A DNA stretch of 64,000 bases from Ehretia macrophylla (taxonomy: Eukaryota > Streptophyta > Magnoliopsida > Boraginales > Ehretiaceae). The stretch is taken from the NCBI GenBank assembly GCA_037974665.1, contig CM075765.1, forward strand, positions 4,655,501-4,719,500. The letters are read 5' to 3'. The position numbers and the translations under genes were made by a program. The notes under the pieces were generated by a model. It was not told where the DNA came from. It did no database searches and was given only the letters and a program-made list of their open reading frames with translations. Of the stretch, positions 47,802 to 59,230 are shown in pieces (the first letter of the stretch is position 1; each line of letters starts with the position of its first letter).

Positions 47802-50164
47802 ACAACTGTAACACCCCGATCCCTCACGAGACCGGAGCCCCGAACCCAATACCCAAGTCACGAAAAATGAGAAAAAACGGGCGGAGTCTCCTCTGTTTTT
47901 AGGCTTAACCGGTTACCTGTACATAGAAGAAATAGCTACAAAACTATAATCCGCCATTCACAACTAATCACAACTTCCAACATCACAACAATCTTCAATC
48001 CTTATGGCCATTCGAGCCCTTCTTCTACTACAAAATATAACATACAAGCATGTAAAATCAAATCCATTGAAATTCTCTATTTTAAATCAGCTTATCTTAC
48101 CACTCTAATCATATTGACCTTTCTTTCTCATAAATTTATTCAAACAACCAACTAACTTCCACTAACCACACAAGCATGCAATACTAAACATTAAAGCAAA
48201 GCGTAAAGTTATTACAATCCAACTACTAACTAATAAATCATACAAGTCCTTTACTTCAAATTACAATCCTTCAATACACTTAACAACTTACAAGACTACA
48301 AGGTCTCAAAATAGAACATATACACAACAAGTTCACTGCCTTTCACATTCAACACACAAGCAATCAATAATGCCTCCGAACTTCTTTTTGGTACCCTAGT
48401 ACTTCCTTTCCTGCAACATGTTAAAAGAGGGGTGAGCATACAATATATGTATACTCAGTAAGGGAGGGAAACAGTCAACCGGGGAGGTTTTCAAAAAAAA
48501 CATTCCCGTGCAATGCAATAGTTAATAACACAATAGCAATTATACAAATAAAGGAGTAATTATAAAATAAAATGTCACGCAATTTTAAAAGGATACGATC
48601 GATAACCCTTATCCGTTTAATCCTCGAATCACGGACCACAATCTACGAACCACGAACTCAATCTTGATATGTTGGCATCCCAAACACCAATGGGTACTCC
48701 GGATATACCCAAACCTATGACCCAACATCCCCTGCTAATCTCTGGACCAGGTAAATGAGGGAATAACAGACTGAGCAAAGGCTACCAACACTGGCAAGCC
48801 CGATGTCGCCCAGTGACTCCATCGCATCCGTCGCGACGATGAGGTTACGCAACTATCGAAACGAAACCACAGAAAATAATGATAAAGCATATAACAATAA
48901 AAGCCAATAAATACATAAATGAGGGATAACAAAGTAGGTTGCCCCCGCACATGAATTACATTCAATAGGCAATAACATATAACTCAAGCGATCATATATG
49001 CAACATTCTTTAAGTTCCAAGTAATACACGAAGACAATAGCATAATAAGTAACATATACATTAGCAATGATAATTCATATAAGTAAGAACACCATATATC
49101 AACTAAACAATACGTTACACAAGGATAGCCAAAACTAGAAATGCAAATATAATGCAAGTCCCTCACCTTTACCAAGTTCCAAGGTGCGAGAATTGACTCA
49201 ACGAATCAAACCTAGCATGTAACAGAACACATACTTATCACAAGAATTCTCATAGATGTCCTTCATAGCCAATAACAACCTACCCAAACATCCTTTAGCA
49301 TTTAACCAACAACATAGAAGCCAATTCCTAGCAACTAATCCAACTTTAGCACTTTTCCCCCTTTGTCTACTATTGCAATTTTAAGCACAACTGAACCACA
49401 AGTTATCTAATTCACAGGCTAGTTATTATACACTCTTAATGACACTTTATGCACTATAAGCAAAGAAAACCCATTTTTAGCTAGGTTAAGTACACAAGCC
49501 CCGAATGCCCCGAGATACATTTGAACTACAAGTACCCAAACTAACCCCCAAATTGGTGTTATAAAAGCACATTAAGCACTACCATACCTATTAAGTCATT
49601 TTCACTAATTTTCTCAAATTTCAATCAAACCAACTACAGATAAACATTAATATATGTTCAATAGCACCACTAGAAGCACTAGATAGCATCAAATCAAGAT
49701 TAGCACAAACTTTACACAAAAACCTTAGAAAATTACTATTCATCATATTCTTAAATTGATCCTTTGCAAATATTCAATAATCAAGCTATACAACTACATC
49801 AAACAAGTCTAGATAGCATGTAAACATCATATAATTCCATATTTAAGCATTCTATAATCAAATATTAACAAATCTAACAATTTTAAAATCTTGACATAAA
49901 CATTAAAAATACAAAATATGCAAAATCGCTCACCTCCTAGAAGCTAGAAATGGAAGAAATATGCAAGAAACCACCTTGAATCTCCTTAGAATTGCTCAAA
50001 AATGCTCAATTTTAACTTGGCCTAGATTTTCTCTTTTTTTTCTTTTTCTTTCTGTCCCGTTTTGTTCTCTGCCCGATTTTCATTCTTTTTCCTTTGTTTG
50101 GTTGACTTTGTTGTCATATATAATATATTATAACATAATATAGTATATGTATATATAAATAGGT

Positions 50165-50205
<41 letters not shown>

Positions 50206-51552
50206 TAGATTAATATAGTTTAATTAGTTTAACTAGTTTTTTACTATTCCTACGGTACTCAAAATATTTTTGTAACTCACATTCCCAACATGCTACGCAC
50301 ATAAAATTTATGAACGTATGCCTAGAAACATGTATATAGTGAAGGAAAAATACAAAATTCGCTAAATAAAATACTTTAATTTTTTTTCCCCGGGCTTAGG
50401 GTTCATTTTTAAATGATGAAAATAATTCATTAAATATAAGAAAATAATTTTATATAATGTAAATGATAAAATATTAGGTTAACCATGTCATATAAATTAG
50501 TTGAACGTAGTTTATACATTTTTCAAAGAAAGATAAAATTATCACATATACACATACAACATTAAGAGACACGAAATTATATACAATTGAGTATGATGTG
50601 TTACATGATAGGAAATTATATGCAATTGTGTATGATGTGCTACATGATAAGTCTGGGTATGCTATACACAAAAGAAACATTGAATGAATTCACAAAATAA
50701 AATAATTTAGGTCAATATGAAAACATATAAAATAAATAAAATAAAAGGAAACTCAATTTCGGGCTCGGAAACTACTAGTCAATTAAATGTACTCAAATAA
50801 ACATAAAATAATTATTTATTAATGTACATCATTTAGATGTAATTAAAGAAATATAATTATTAAAAATAATAACTAGCCCGTTCAGTTTCTGGCCCGGGCT
50901 TTTTATTCGAACAGTGAAATGAATTAGTTAAAAGACATGTAAAATAATTTAAATAAATAAAATGACAACGAAATTGTCCCGGGCAAGTCATATAAATATA
51001 ATTTAAATAAATACAAATAATAAAATAATAATTAACTATTTCTCGTAAATCAATTAAAAACAATTTAAATAAATATAAGTTATGATAATAATAAGGTAAT
51101 TATTTCCGGGTCCGGGCTTCACCTACGAACAACAAAACAATTCATTTAAAAGCACATAAAATGAATTTAAATAAATATAATAATAAGGTGACTATCCCGA
51201 AAAGTTATTTAATTAAAATTAAATAAATACCAATAGTGAAAATAGTGATTAATTATTACATGTAAACAATTATACAATTTAAATAAATATAAACGGTAAT
51301 AATAATAAAATAATTATCCCAGGGACTGGAGCCTCACATACAAATAGTGAAATTAAATTGATTTGAATGTTATTAAAGTAAATTCTAGTAAATAAAATAA
51401 TGACAATTATTCTGGACAAGTCATATAAACATAAATCGAATGATTGCAAACAATTATCGTTGCACGATTTTCATTAATTATGCAGTTAATGAAATGAATA
51501 TATATGTATATTAATAAAATGTCTATATGCTAGGCTCGGGTGCCACAACAGC
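47802..51552 (-). mobile_element. S7: solo gypsy LTR (3.74 kb) inside S6
   Basis: The body is 47807-51547. On the minus strand it starts TGTGGCACCCGAGCCTAGC and ends GGATCGGGGTGTTACA. The near-perfect TSD is ACAAC (47802-47806) and ACAGC (51548-51552). Landmarks on the minus strand: GGTTACGCAACT (read on the plus strand, 48843-48854), the GC-rich block (48640-48840), TTGCATTGCACGG (48506-48518) and the CTTACTGAGTATAC hairpin (48425-48465). An (AT)n microsatellite lies at 50167-50203. Many AAATAAATA-type repeats lie at 50690-51400. Confidence 0.87.
50167..50203. repeat. (AT)n microsatellite in S7
   Basis: About 18 uninterrupted AT units flanked by aggtag on both sides. Confidence 0.97.
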
Positions 51553-52476
51553 TGTACTCAAGGATAAATACTGTATTTACAGAAACAGACTTCCACCCCC
51601 ACTAAGTGATGAAATAACCATAATGCCCATCTATACTCACTCGTAATCAAGACAGGTTCCACAATGTACAACCTCTTGAACTACATCTTAAACTCCTTAG
51701 ATCCTCTGAATCCACCATCCAACCATCCTCCAAGAGTTATCCACTTATCTAAAGAAGCTACTCTCAAGTGTAGCACCAAGTACAGCATCATGTACTACTA
51801 TGCATAGATTTAGGATGATATAGTCTCGGATCACTCTAAGGGAGTGATTAATATATAGACTCTTTATTGCAAATGCACGTTCCTTCTAATCAGTTCCTAT
51901 AAACCCAAACCACAGAGTTAGATGACCTAGCAATTAGGCTATACCCATAATGGCTCAAAGTACAAGCACCCGACTTTATCAATTCATCCACACTTGCTCA
52001 AGATTAAGAGTTATGCCCTGCTTAGAAGCTCGTAGATATAGGTGTACTCTTTCTTTGATAGTACGTATTCAGAGTACACACTTACGGTGGTCCATCCAAT
52101 CCATACATATGCATAAGCATAATAAGTCTAGAACAAATCCATGATCAAGGCAAATCACCTATCCAAAAAAAGGAACTTATTTCACTATGAACTCTACCAT
52201 AGTAAAGTGCCTAGCTTTATTACTAAGTCATGGAAATTGTAATTCTGCTTATCAAGTAACCATAACTCAGACCTTCTGTGCGTAACCATCCCGCACCTAA
52301 GTCAACACTTGAAGTAAGGACCTTTCATACATATACTAATACAATCATCCACATAATAAATAAGAGAATAATATGCTCATAACAATGAGATGATACTTTA
52401 TTATTATTGCAAATATTCATATTACAGAAATGGCAAGTGCTAGTGATCTTTTGGGCACACCAATCCCAACAGCAAG

Positions 52477-53421
52477 TACCTTCTCGATATAGCTCTTTTA
52501 TAATAACCCAAGGACACCTCGAGAACAATCTCGGTGTATCTTAATTCCTAATACAAAAGAGGCATCACCAAGATATTTCATTTCAAAATGCTTAGTTAGA
52601 AATCTCTTTGTTTCGTGCAGTAAACCTATATCGCTGCTAGCCAGTAATATGTCATTGACATAGAGCACTAAGAAGATAAATTTGTTCCCACTAAACTTGT
52701 GATATACACAGTCATCAACTGCATTTACCTCAAAACCATACGAGATAATGACTTGATTAAACTTGTAATACCATTGACGAGAAGGCTATTTTAGACCATA
52801 GATGGACTTCTTGAGTTTGCAAATCATAGACTTCGAGTCACCTAAGAAAAAGTTTTCTGGTTGCACCATGTATATGGTCTCATCAATGTCACCATTGAGA
52901 AAAGCCATCTTGATGTCCATCTGATGTAGCTCTAAATCAAAATGAGTCACAAGTGCCATTACGATTCTAAAAGCTTCTTTCAAAGAAATTGGAGAAAAAG
53001 TCTCTTTATAGTCAATGCATTTCTTCTGAGTGAAACCCTTAGCGACTAGACATACCTTATATCTCTCAATGTTACCCTTGGAATCCTTTTTGGTGTTAAA
53101 AATTCATTTACAACCAATGAGCTTTGCACATTCAGGCAACTTGATGAGATCCCAAACATCATTGTCCTTCATGGACTTTATCTCCTTATTCATGGCATCG
53201 ATCCACTTTTGATAGTTGGCACTTTGTTTGACTTGTTGAAAGTTGATTGGATCATCCTCCATAGTCTCTATGTCAAACTCATGCACTTGAAGAAATACAA
53301 TGTAGTCACTAGAAATTGCACTTCTTCTTTCTCTAGTGGATCGCCTAAGTGGCACTTCTTCTTGAGGTTGTTGGGTTTGCTCTTCTGGAGCAACACCCTG
53401 ATTTTGAGTGGGAAAGTCCAT
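52477..53421 (-). pseudogene. E7 reverse transcriptase (copia), degenerate
   Basis: The order from 53421 down is: a linker with PLRRSTRERR, then ANYQKWIDAMNKEIKSMKDN and VWDLIKLPECAKLIGCK (RT start), a stop-rich stretch with KGFTQK, then LELHQMDIKMAFLNGDIDE (52786-52983), KLKKSIYGLK, and LYVNDILLAS at about 52640-52670. The active-site YVDD reads YVND (codons at 52651-52662), a D-to-N change that removes a metal-binding Asp. The last codons, KSYIEKVLA, stop at the S6 insertion. Confidence 0.92.
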
Positions 53422-54822
53422 AGGAAAATCCTCATTGTTGTCTTGGACAATATCAGTAGGCTGATTATTGTCAATAATAACTAAAGGGAGAGGAATAGAT
53501 TCCTTTAAAAAAACAACATCCTTAACCTTATCTCCCCCCTCAAATTCAACATCCTCAAGAAATCTCGTGTTTCTCGGCTCGAAAGGGGACCTAGTTGAGG
53601 GATCATAAAACTTATAACCCTTCGACCGTTTATCCTACCCAACAAAATAGCAGCTAATTGTTCTTGAGTCTAATTTCATTTCATGTGGTCTATAAGGCCT
53701 TGCCTCGGCTGGAGAACCCCAAATGTGTAAGTGTTTTATGCTAGGCTTATTGTCCAACCATAGTTCATACAGGGTTTTAGCTACCACTTTACTAGGTACT
53801 TTATTCAGTATATATGTTGTAGTCTTTAGTGCCTCTCCCCAGAGTGATTCTGGTAAGGAAGAATGACTAATCATACTACTTTCCATATCTTTAAGAGTTA
53901 TGTTGTATCTCTCAGCAACATCATTCATGTTAGATGACCCCGGCATTGTGTACGGTGGGACGATTCCACATTCCTCTAGGAATTTGGCAAAAGGATCTGG
54001 ACGTTATTCACCTGATCCATCATATCTACCATAATACTCACTATCACGGTCAGATTTGACAGTCTTAATCTTCTTACCCAATTGATTCTCAATCTCGGCT
54101 TTGAAGGCTTTAAAAACTTCCAAGGATTGTGACTTCGCATGAATTAAGTATAAATACCCGTAATGAGAATAGTCGTCTATGAATGTGATAAAATATTGTT
54201 GACTATTCCATGAAGTCGTAGGGAATAGACCACATATATCAGTATATATCAACTGTAAGACGTCAAAACTTCTCTTGGCACTTAACTTCCTAATGTTTGT
54301 TTGTTTTCCTTTGATACACTCAATGCACACCTTATGGTCTGTGCAATCAAGGGGTTCAAGCATTCCGTCTGACACAAGTCTTTGAATTCTCCTTTCAGAG
54401 ATATGACCTAAACGTTTGTGCCATAGAGTGGCAAAATGCTCATTTGTTAATTTACGCTTTGTACCTCTAGAAGTTGTTTGCAAGGTTTCATTAAATGAAG
54501 CAATGGTGTTTAACATATATAGCTTATCAATCAAGGAACCAATCGCAACAAAAGAAGAATTAAGAAAAATACTAACTTTATTATTTTCAAACGAACAAGA
54601 ATAACCAAATTTGTCCAAAACGGAAACAGAAACTAAATTCCGCCTAAATGACGGTACAACATAAGTCTCTCTTAATTCAATAAAATGACCAGTCTCAAAG
54701 ATAATCTAAAGGTCCCAATGGCTTCAACTGAAAGTGCTTTGTCATCGCCCACATAAATGAATCTTTCAGCATCAGTTAGCGGTCAGCTCTACAAGCAACC
54801 CTACAAAGACATACTTGTATGA
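53422..54822 (-). pseudogene. E7 integrase (copia), degenerate
   Basis: From 54822 down: a post-protease stretch with TDAERFIYVGDD, then DKFGYSCSFENNKVSIFLN, LWHKRLGHISERRIQRL (GAG-pre-integrase) and CIECIKGKQT (zinc region). The core has YTDICGLFP with the first Asp, ITFIDDYSHYGYLYLI, and KSDRDSEYYG with the second. The Glu is retained in [11 protein letters not shown] (53635-53946, another frame). [19 protein letters not shown] follows. Frame breaks at 54004 and 53635 and stops near 54640-54800 inactivate it. Confidence 0.92.
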
Positions 54823-55929
54823 GTAGTTGAAAGTGCTAGGGCAACATAAGATAGCATGTCACAACATAATCATAAGTTGGATTCAAGATCGGAAAAGTTT
54901 TGCATGGATACCTAGGTATATCCGAAACTACATGGGCTATCGACAAAAATTTTGCAAGTTTCGTAACAAGAATCAACATGCAAACATTCTATTATATCCA
55001 TTGTTCATCAACACATGCTATATATATATATATCAACTATACATATATAAGTAAAGATGTTCAAAGGTATACCTCACTTGTAGATCACTTAGGAGAAGAT
55101 GTAGATAGCAAACAACTCCTTCTAACTTGAAGGCCCTAGTTAGTCCACCAAGCATCCAAAGTTCTACCCTACCTTGAAGATAGATTGTGCTAGTATATCT
55201 TCAATGTACGAAGCTACGTAAATGTGGTTTTGGTTCAAAAGGCAAAAGCATCATGATTTACTTGCTATGGCCGAAAGTTCTAGCTCAAAAATGAAGAAGA
55301 TGAAGTTCTCCCTCTTCTCAATATGCCTTGGTTGAACATGTATGTGTATGTATGTCAAGTTGTCATATAATGAGAGAGTATATTATCATCTAATATAAGC
55401 TAATAATAAATTAAGTGACCAATCACTATTGTCACCTTTTCATGATAAGTCATGTAAGCCATTAGATTTCAATCATTAGCATTAGATGATAAAAGATGAC
55501 AACTTTCTCTCTCCTCTCTCCCTTGGCCGAAATTGCAAATAGGTGGAGAGAGAATGTTGTCTTCTATATATATATATATATATAATCCTACTTTATTAGA
55601 TAGCCAATCACAATTGTTTTCTTATAAAGTTCTTATGCAAATCCTAGGATTGTAATCATTACAATCCAAAGGTAATTTTATTCTCTCTCTTGACACTTGT
55701 CAAAAAGGCTTTATCAATAAAAGCAATGGTCAAGATTCTTTTGTCTTTATTCAAAAATGAATCATATCCATTCATTTCAAATTCAAATGACTAGGATTGA
55801 TGACATGGACTATCCTAGTCATCAATCTCTACATGCACATGTCACATGTAATTATCTAGTTATTAATTTGCAATTCACCTTTTGACAACTAAGATGATGA
55901 CGTGGCATTTCTCAAATTACATCATCATT

Positions 55930-55993
<64 letters not shown>

Positions 55994-57227
55994 TTCTTGC
56001 CCATTCTAATCTCTATTAGAATAAATATATTGAAACAACTTTTCAATAATTACAGTTTGGCCTTAAAAGTTTTGGTAATTACAATTTGACCCCAAAACTT
56101 TCCAAAATTACACCCCAAATACCAACATTGATGACTCTTATCACCTTAAAGCCACCAACTACATAATACAAGCTTCTGGTGAACTTATTCATGATACATA
56201 TTAGTGTGTGACCTTCTAGATTCATAATCGCGTACCGATAAGGGACCGATAAACCTCCTTATCTATTTCGGAAATATTTCTGTCATTTACCGAAATACCC
56301 TCATGCTTATGAGTGACGCACTAGCAACGAACGTACCATGAGAATGTAAATGATAATGAAGATGACATCTTTTATGAATCCATTTAACCGTCAAGAATTA
56401 GCGTGCAGTCCGATCTTTCTGTTACAAGTGCCCGATCAGGAAAGGACCATGAAATGGTTAAGCCTACATCTGATATTATGTATAAATTTGAATCGGTGAA
56501 ACGAGAGATGACTACCATAGAAAAATCTCTTTCCATTACTTCATACTCGCATTGGCTGAGGACTTCCTCGTTTACCAACCAATCTCAGATATCATAGGAC
56601 ATCGTCTCACGCCGGAGATTAACAGATCCTATCTTGACAATTACCTGTTGGTTCATACCACAAGACTAAAACGCAAAAAGCCGTAACCCATCTTATAGAA
56701 GACGGGCATTGTCCAGACGCAGTATTTAGCCCCTGATATAACCAGCAGCCATAATATCTCAAGTCTGAGGATTAATTTGCACAATTCTCAACTAAATAGT
56801 AAACTATTAACCTGAAATCATGCAGTTCACTATTTATTGTTACATTCAATGATCCGTACATAGACGATCACTTATATGTTTATTAGTCTACATCATCATA
56901 TTGTTCTGGCATTTCGCACATCATCCTTTATCATTAACATCACTATGTTAATCAAAGATAATAACATATGATAACGTGTACTCGATTATTCTAGTCCCGG
57001 TTGAATAATCTAAAGGGCTATGAATTGTTTCTTAATGTTTATCATATCGAAGAGAAAGTGTGAAATATCCTAAACCCCTTTAGAACATTTCTCTTCTCGG
57101 ATAGGCACTAGGGACATATTCATATCGAAGTAGAGAATATGAACATCCTACAAATCATATAGTGTATAAAACACAAAATATAAGGCCATCTCAAACTTTA
57201 GCATTAAGTCATATCCCCAACAGTAGC
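54823..57227 (-). mobile_element. S8: solo copia-type LTR in E7 protease
   Basis: The body is 54828-57222. On the minus strand it starts TGTTGGGGATATGACTTAATGC and ends GCACTTTCA. The TSD is GTAGT (54823-54827) and GTAGC (57223-57227), one mismatch. It interrupts the protease codons right after D-S-G-A-T. It is the same family as the truncated S5. It contains (TA)n tracts at 55568-55583 and 55933-55989. No element interior is left. Confidence 0.88.
55933..55989. repeat. (TA)n microsatellite in S8
   Basis: More than 25 consecutive TA units. The related LTR S5 ends (25360) at a position that aligns near this tract. Confidence 0.97.
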
Positions 57228-58066
57228 ACCAGAATCCACCCACCAAGTATCAACAGGTACAGAAGCTAAATTAACTTCAGAACAAACCAAAATGAGAAGT
57301 GTACCTTTCTTCGCACACCAAGCGACGTACTTAGAACAATCCTTCTTCACATGCCCAGGTTTCTTGCAAAAGTAGCAGGTGAATTCCTGATCCTGCGTCT
57401 TTTGTTGCTTGTTGGGTTGTGAAGTTCCCACTGCAGCATCTTTATTATTATTCCCTTTTTGCTTATTGTTCTTTGAGGTAGTTTCCACATGAGCACTTTC
57501 AGTCTTGTTTTGCTTCAGTCTATCCTCTTCTTGCACACAGTGGGAAACGAGCTCATTAAGAGACCATTTATCCTTTTGAGTGTTATATAACTCACAATAA
57601 ATTGTCCATAGTGTGTAAGAAGGGATATAAGTACCAGATGCACAAGTGTAGTCAGACAACTTTAACTTTAGTGCCTTAAGTTAGAAGCGATGTTAGACAT
57701 CTCCATAATGTACTCCCTTATGTTTCCTTTTCCTTTATACCTCATCTGGACAAGGTCAGCTAAAAGCTTGCTTGTCTCAACTTTTTCGTTCTTAGCGAAC
57801 GTTTTCTCTATTTTTATATGAAAACCCTTAACAGTTACCTCATCGAACATACTGCCCCTGAATGCTTCTAGAACACTTTTCTTTAGTATCATTAGACTAA
57901 GGCGATTTGAAGGATCCCACTTCTCAAAGTTCACTTTATCCTCAGATGAACTTTCATCCGTAAGAGGAGTGGTTTGTTCTTTTCTTAATGCATAGTCTAA
58001 ATCCATGCAGCCGAAAACTAATAGAATGTTCTCTTTCCATCTCTTAAAGTTTGTGCCATTAAGCAC
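57228..58066 (-). pseudogene. E7 gag and start of protease
   Basis: The likely start is near 58066, with MLNGTNFKRWKENILLVFGC. The UBN2 gag domain runs through LADLVQMRYKGKGNIREYI (57668-58066). A frame change at about 57662 leads into 57228-57659: KDKWSLNELVSHCVQEEDRL, a Lys/Asn/Gln-rich linker, a complete CCHC knuckle CYFCKKPGHVKKDC, then TWWVDSGAT, the protease active-site loop, cut by S8. One frame break and the S8 insertion are the main visible lesions, so gag is the best preserved part of E7. Confidence 0.93.
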
Positions 58067-59214
58067 AGGAATTGAATTTATGTTGGCAGTGACACTAACA
58101 GCAGTAGATGTAACTAAAAATAGAGAACAAACAGATAATATAAGCTCACTAACTTAAATTTATGTCAAGATATATATACAAGTTAAAACAAAATAAACAT
58201 GTAAATGCATGACATAAATTTTATATGACTATAGTGGTGGTCCTATTTAACAAGATACCTAACACAACATTAATGACTTTTCTTTGGGCAGATCATTAAC
58301 TTGTAAGTGGTACTCTCCAAGCAGATATCAAATATTGATAATAAATCTGGTCAAATAACAGCCTTCTTTTGGGCTGACGTGTTGTCCACATGGAAACTTT
58401 ATAATAATCACACATTTATTTTCGCAGGTGTGTTTGTTATCTTGGCCAATCAATGACCTTCATTTGAGCCGAACATTGATCGCATAAATAACAAACACAC
58501 ATATCTGATTATCTCAAATAAACTAATATACATAAAAGAGGTTACTTTGGCAACGTTAAGTTTCAATTAATTTATTCCAAGATAAATGACATAAGGGAAA
58601 AATAAGATTTAAAATTTAAAAACTTAATTTGTTAGAATTGAACCTAACCAAAGATATATAGCATTTGTAGTCCTAGTTTGACACAACCAATGTCACGGTG
58701 CTACTGGTTAGGAGCTATAATCTTCAGTATGAGGTTTGTAGGTGCAAAGCATGATAGAGGCGGATCTGTTGGTTTTTTTTTTTTTAATTCTTTGGAATAG
58801 CTGTCAGCTTCTTTGATAAAATAAAGACACAACTTTTATGTGCCCTAGAAGATTTGAACCCATGAAACCTCTAGAACTTAATGCATGTTTTTAACCACTA
58901 GACCAGACTGGTATCTTGTTATCAAAACGCTATTGCATATTATAAATGTAGGCCAAACGCGCTGAACCCATAAAAAACATACAAGTTCACAAATTTTAAA
59001 AAACTCATGGATTCATTAACAAAACCCATTCTCAAAATTGATTAAACATGTTATCAAGATTAATAAAAAAAAAAACTAACCTACACATAATTCTGTAATA
59101 AATCCTAAAAGCATATAGATTTCAAAAATTAATTATGTGTATAATCTAAATAGACACAAAATATTCATTAATCAAAATCACATATAATCAATCATAATAT
59201 TTTAACACGAAGAG
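58067..59214 (-). mobile_element. E7 leader (non-coding), with a SINE
   Basis: This is 1.15 kb between primer site and gag. It contains alternating GGCTGACGTG/GGGCAGATCATT-type motifs (58265-58500) that look like an old local repeat, and a SINE at 58772-58914. No open frame is worth calling. Confidence 0.7.
58772..58914 (-). mobile_element. tRNA-derived SINE in the E7 leader
   Basis: On the minus strand the order is TGGTCTAGTGGTTAA (A box, about 58891-58905), then GGGTTCAAATC (B box, 58851-58861), then a body, then a poly(A) tail (the plus-strand T run at 58773-58785). This is the pol III promoter arrangement of plant SINEs. Possible target duplications atctgttg (58764-58771) and atcttgtt (58913-58920) are imperfect. 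Confidence 0.65.
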
Positions 59215-59228
59215 TGGCTCTGATACCA
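59215..59228 (-). other. E7 primer binding site (tRNA-iMet type)
   Basis: The minus strand reads TGGTATCAGAGCCA, starting 2 nt inside the 5' LTR end at 59231. Confidence 0.93.
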
Positions 59229-59230
59229 CA

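Larger units (their letters stand above)
46895..52476 (-). mobile_element. S6: solo copia-type LTR (S1 family), carrying S7
   Basis: The body is 46900-52471. On the minus strand it starts TGTTGGGATTGGTGTGCCC and ends TTTTCCTTCA. The TSD GCAAG (plus) lies at 46895-46899 and 52472-52476, in the middle of E7 RT codons. Without S7 it is about 1.83 kb. A TATA-like CCTATAAATAGG lies at 47298-47309 (minus). It has the same family start and internal blocks as S1. Confidence 0.92.

Noticed and set aside
50690..51400. Repeated AAATAAATA phrases resembling an array with spacers
   Set aside because: Irregular spacing and no conserved unit. This is AT-rich LTR sequence of S7, not CRISPR-like or satellite.
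4713..59228. Sequences matching the 3' end of initiator-Met tRNA
   Set aside because: Only 12-14 bases match and all sit next to LTR ends. They are primer binding sites, not tRNA genes.
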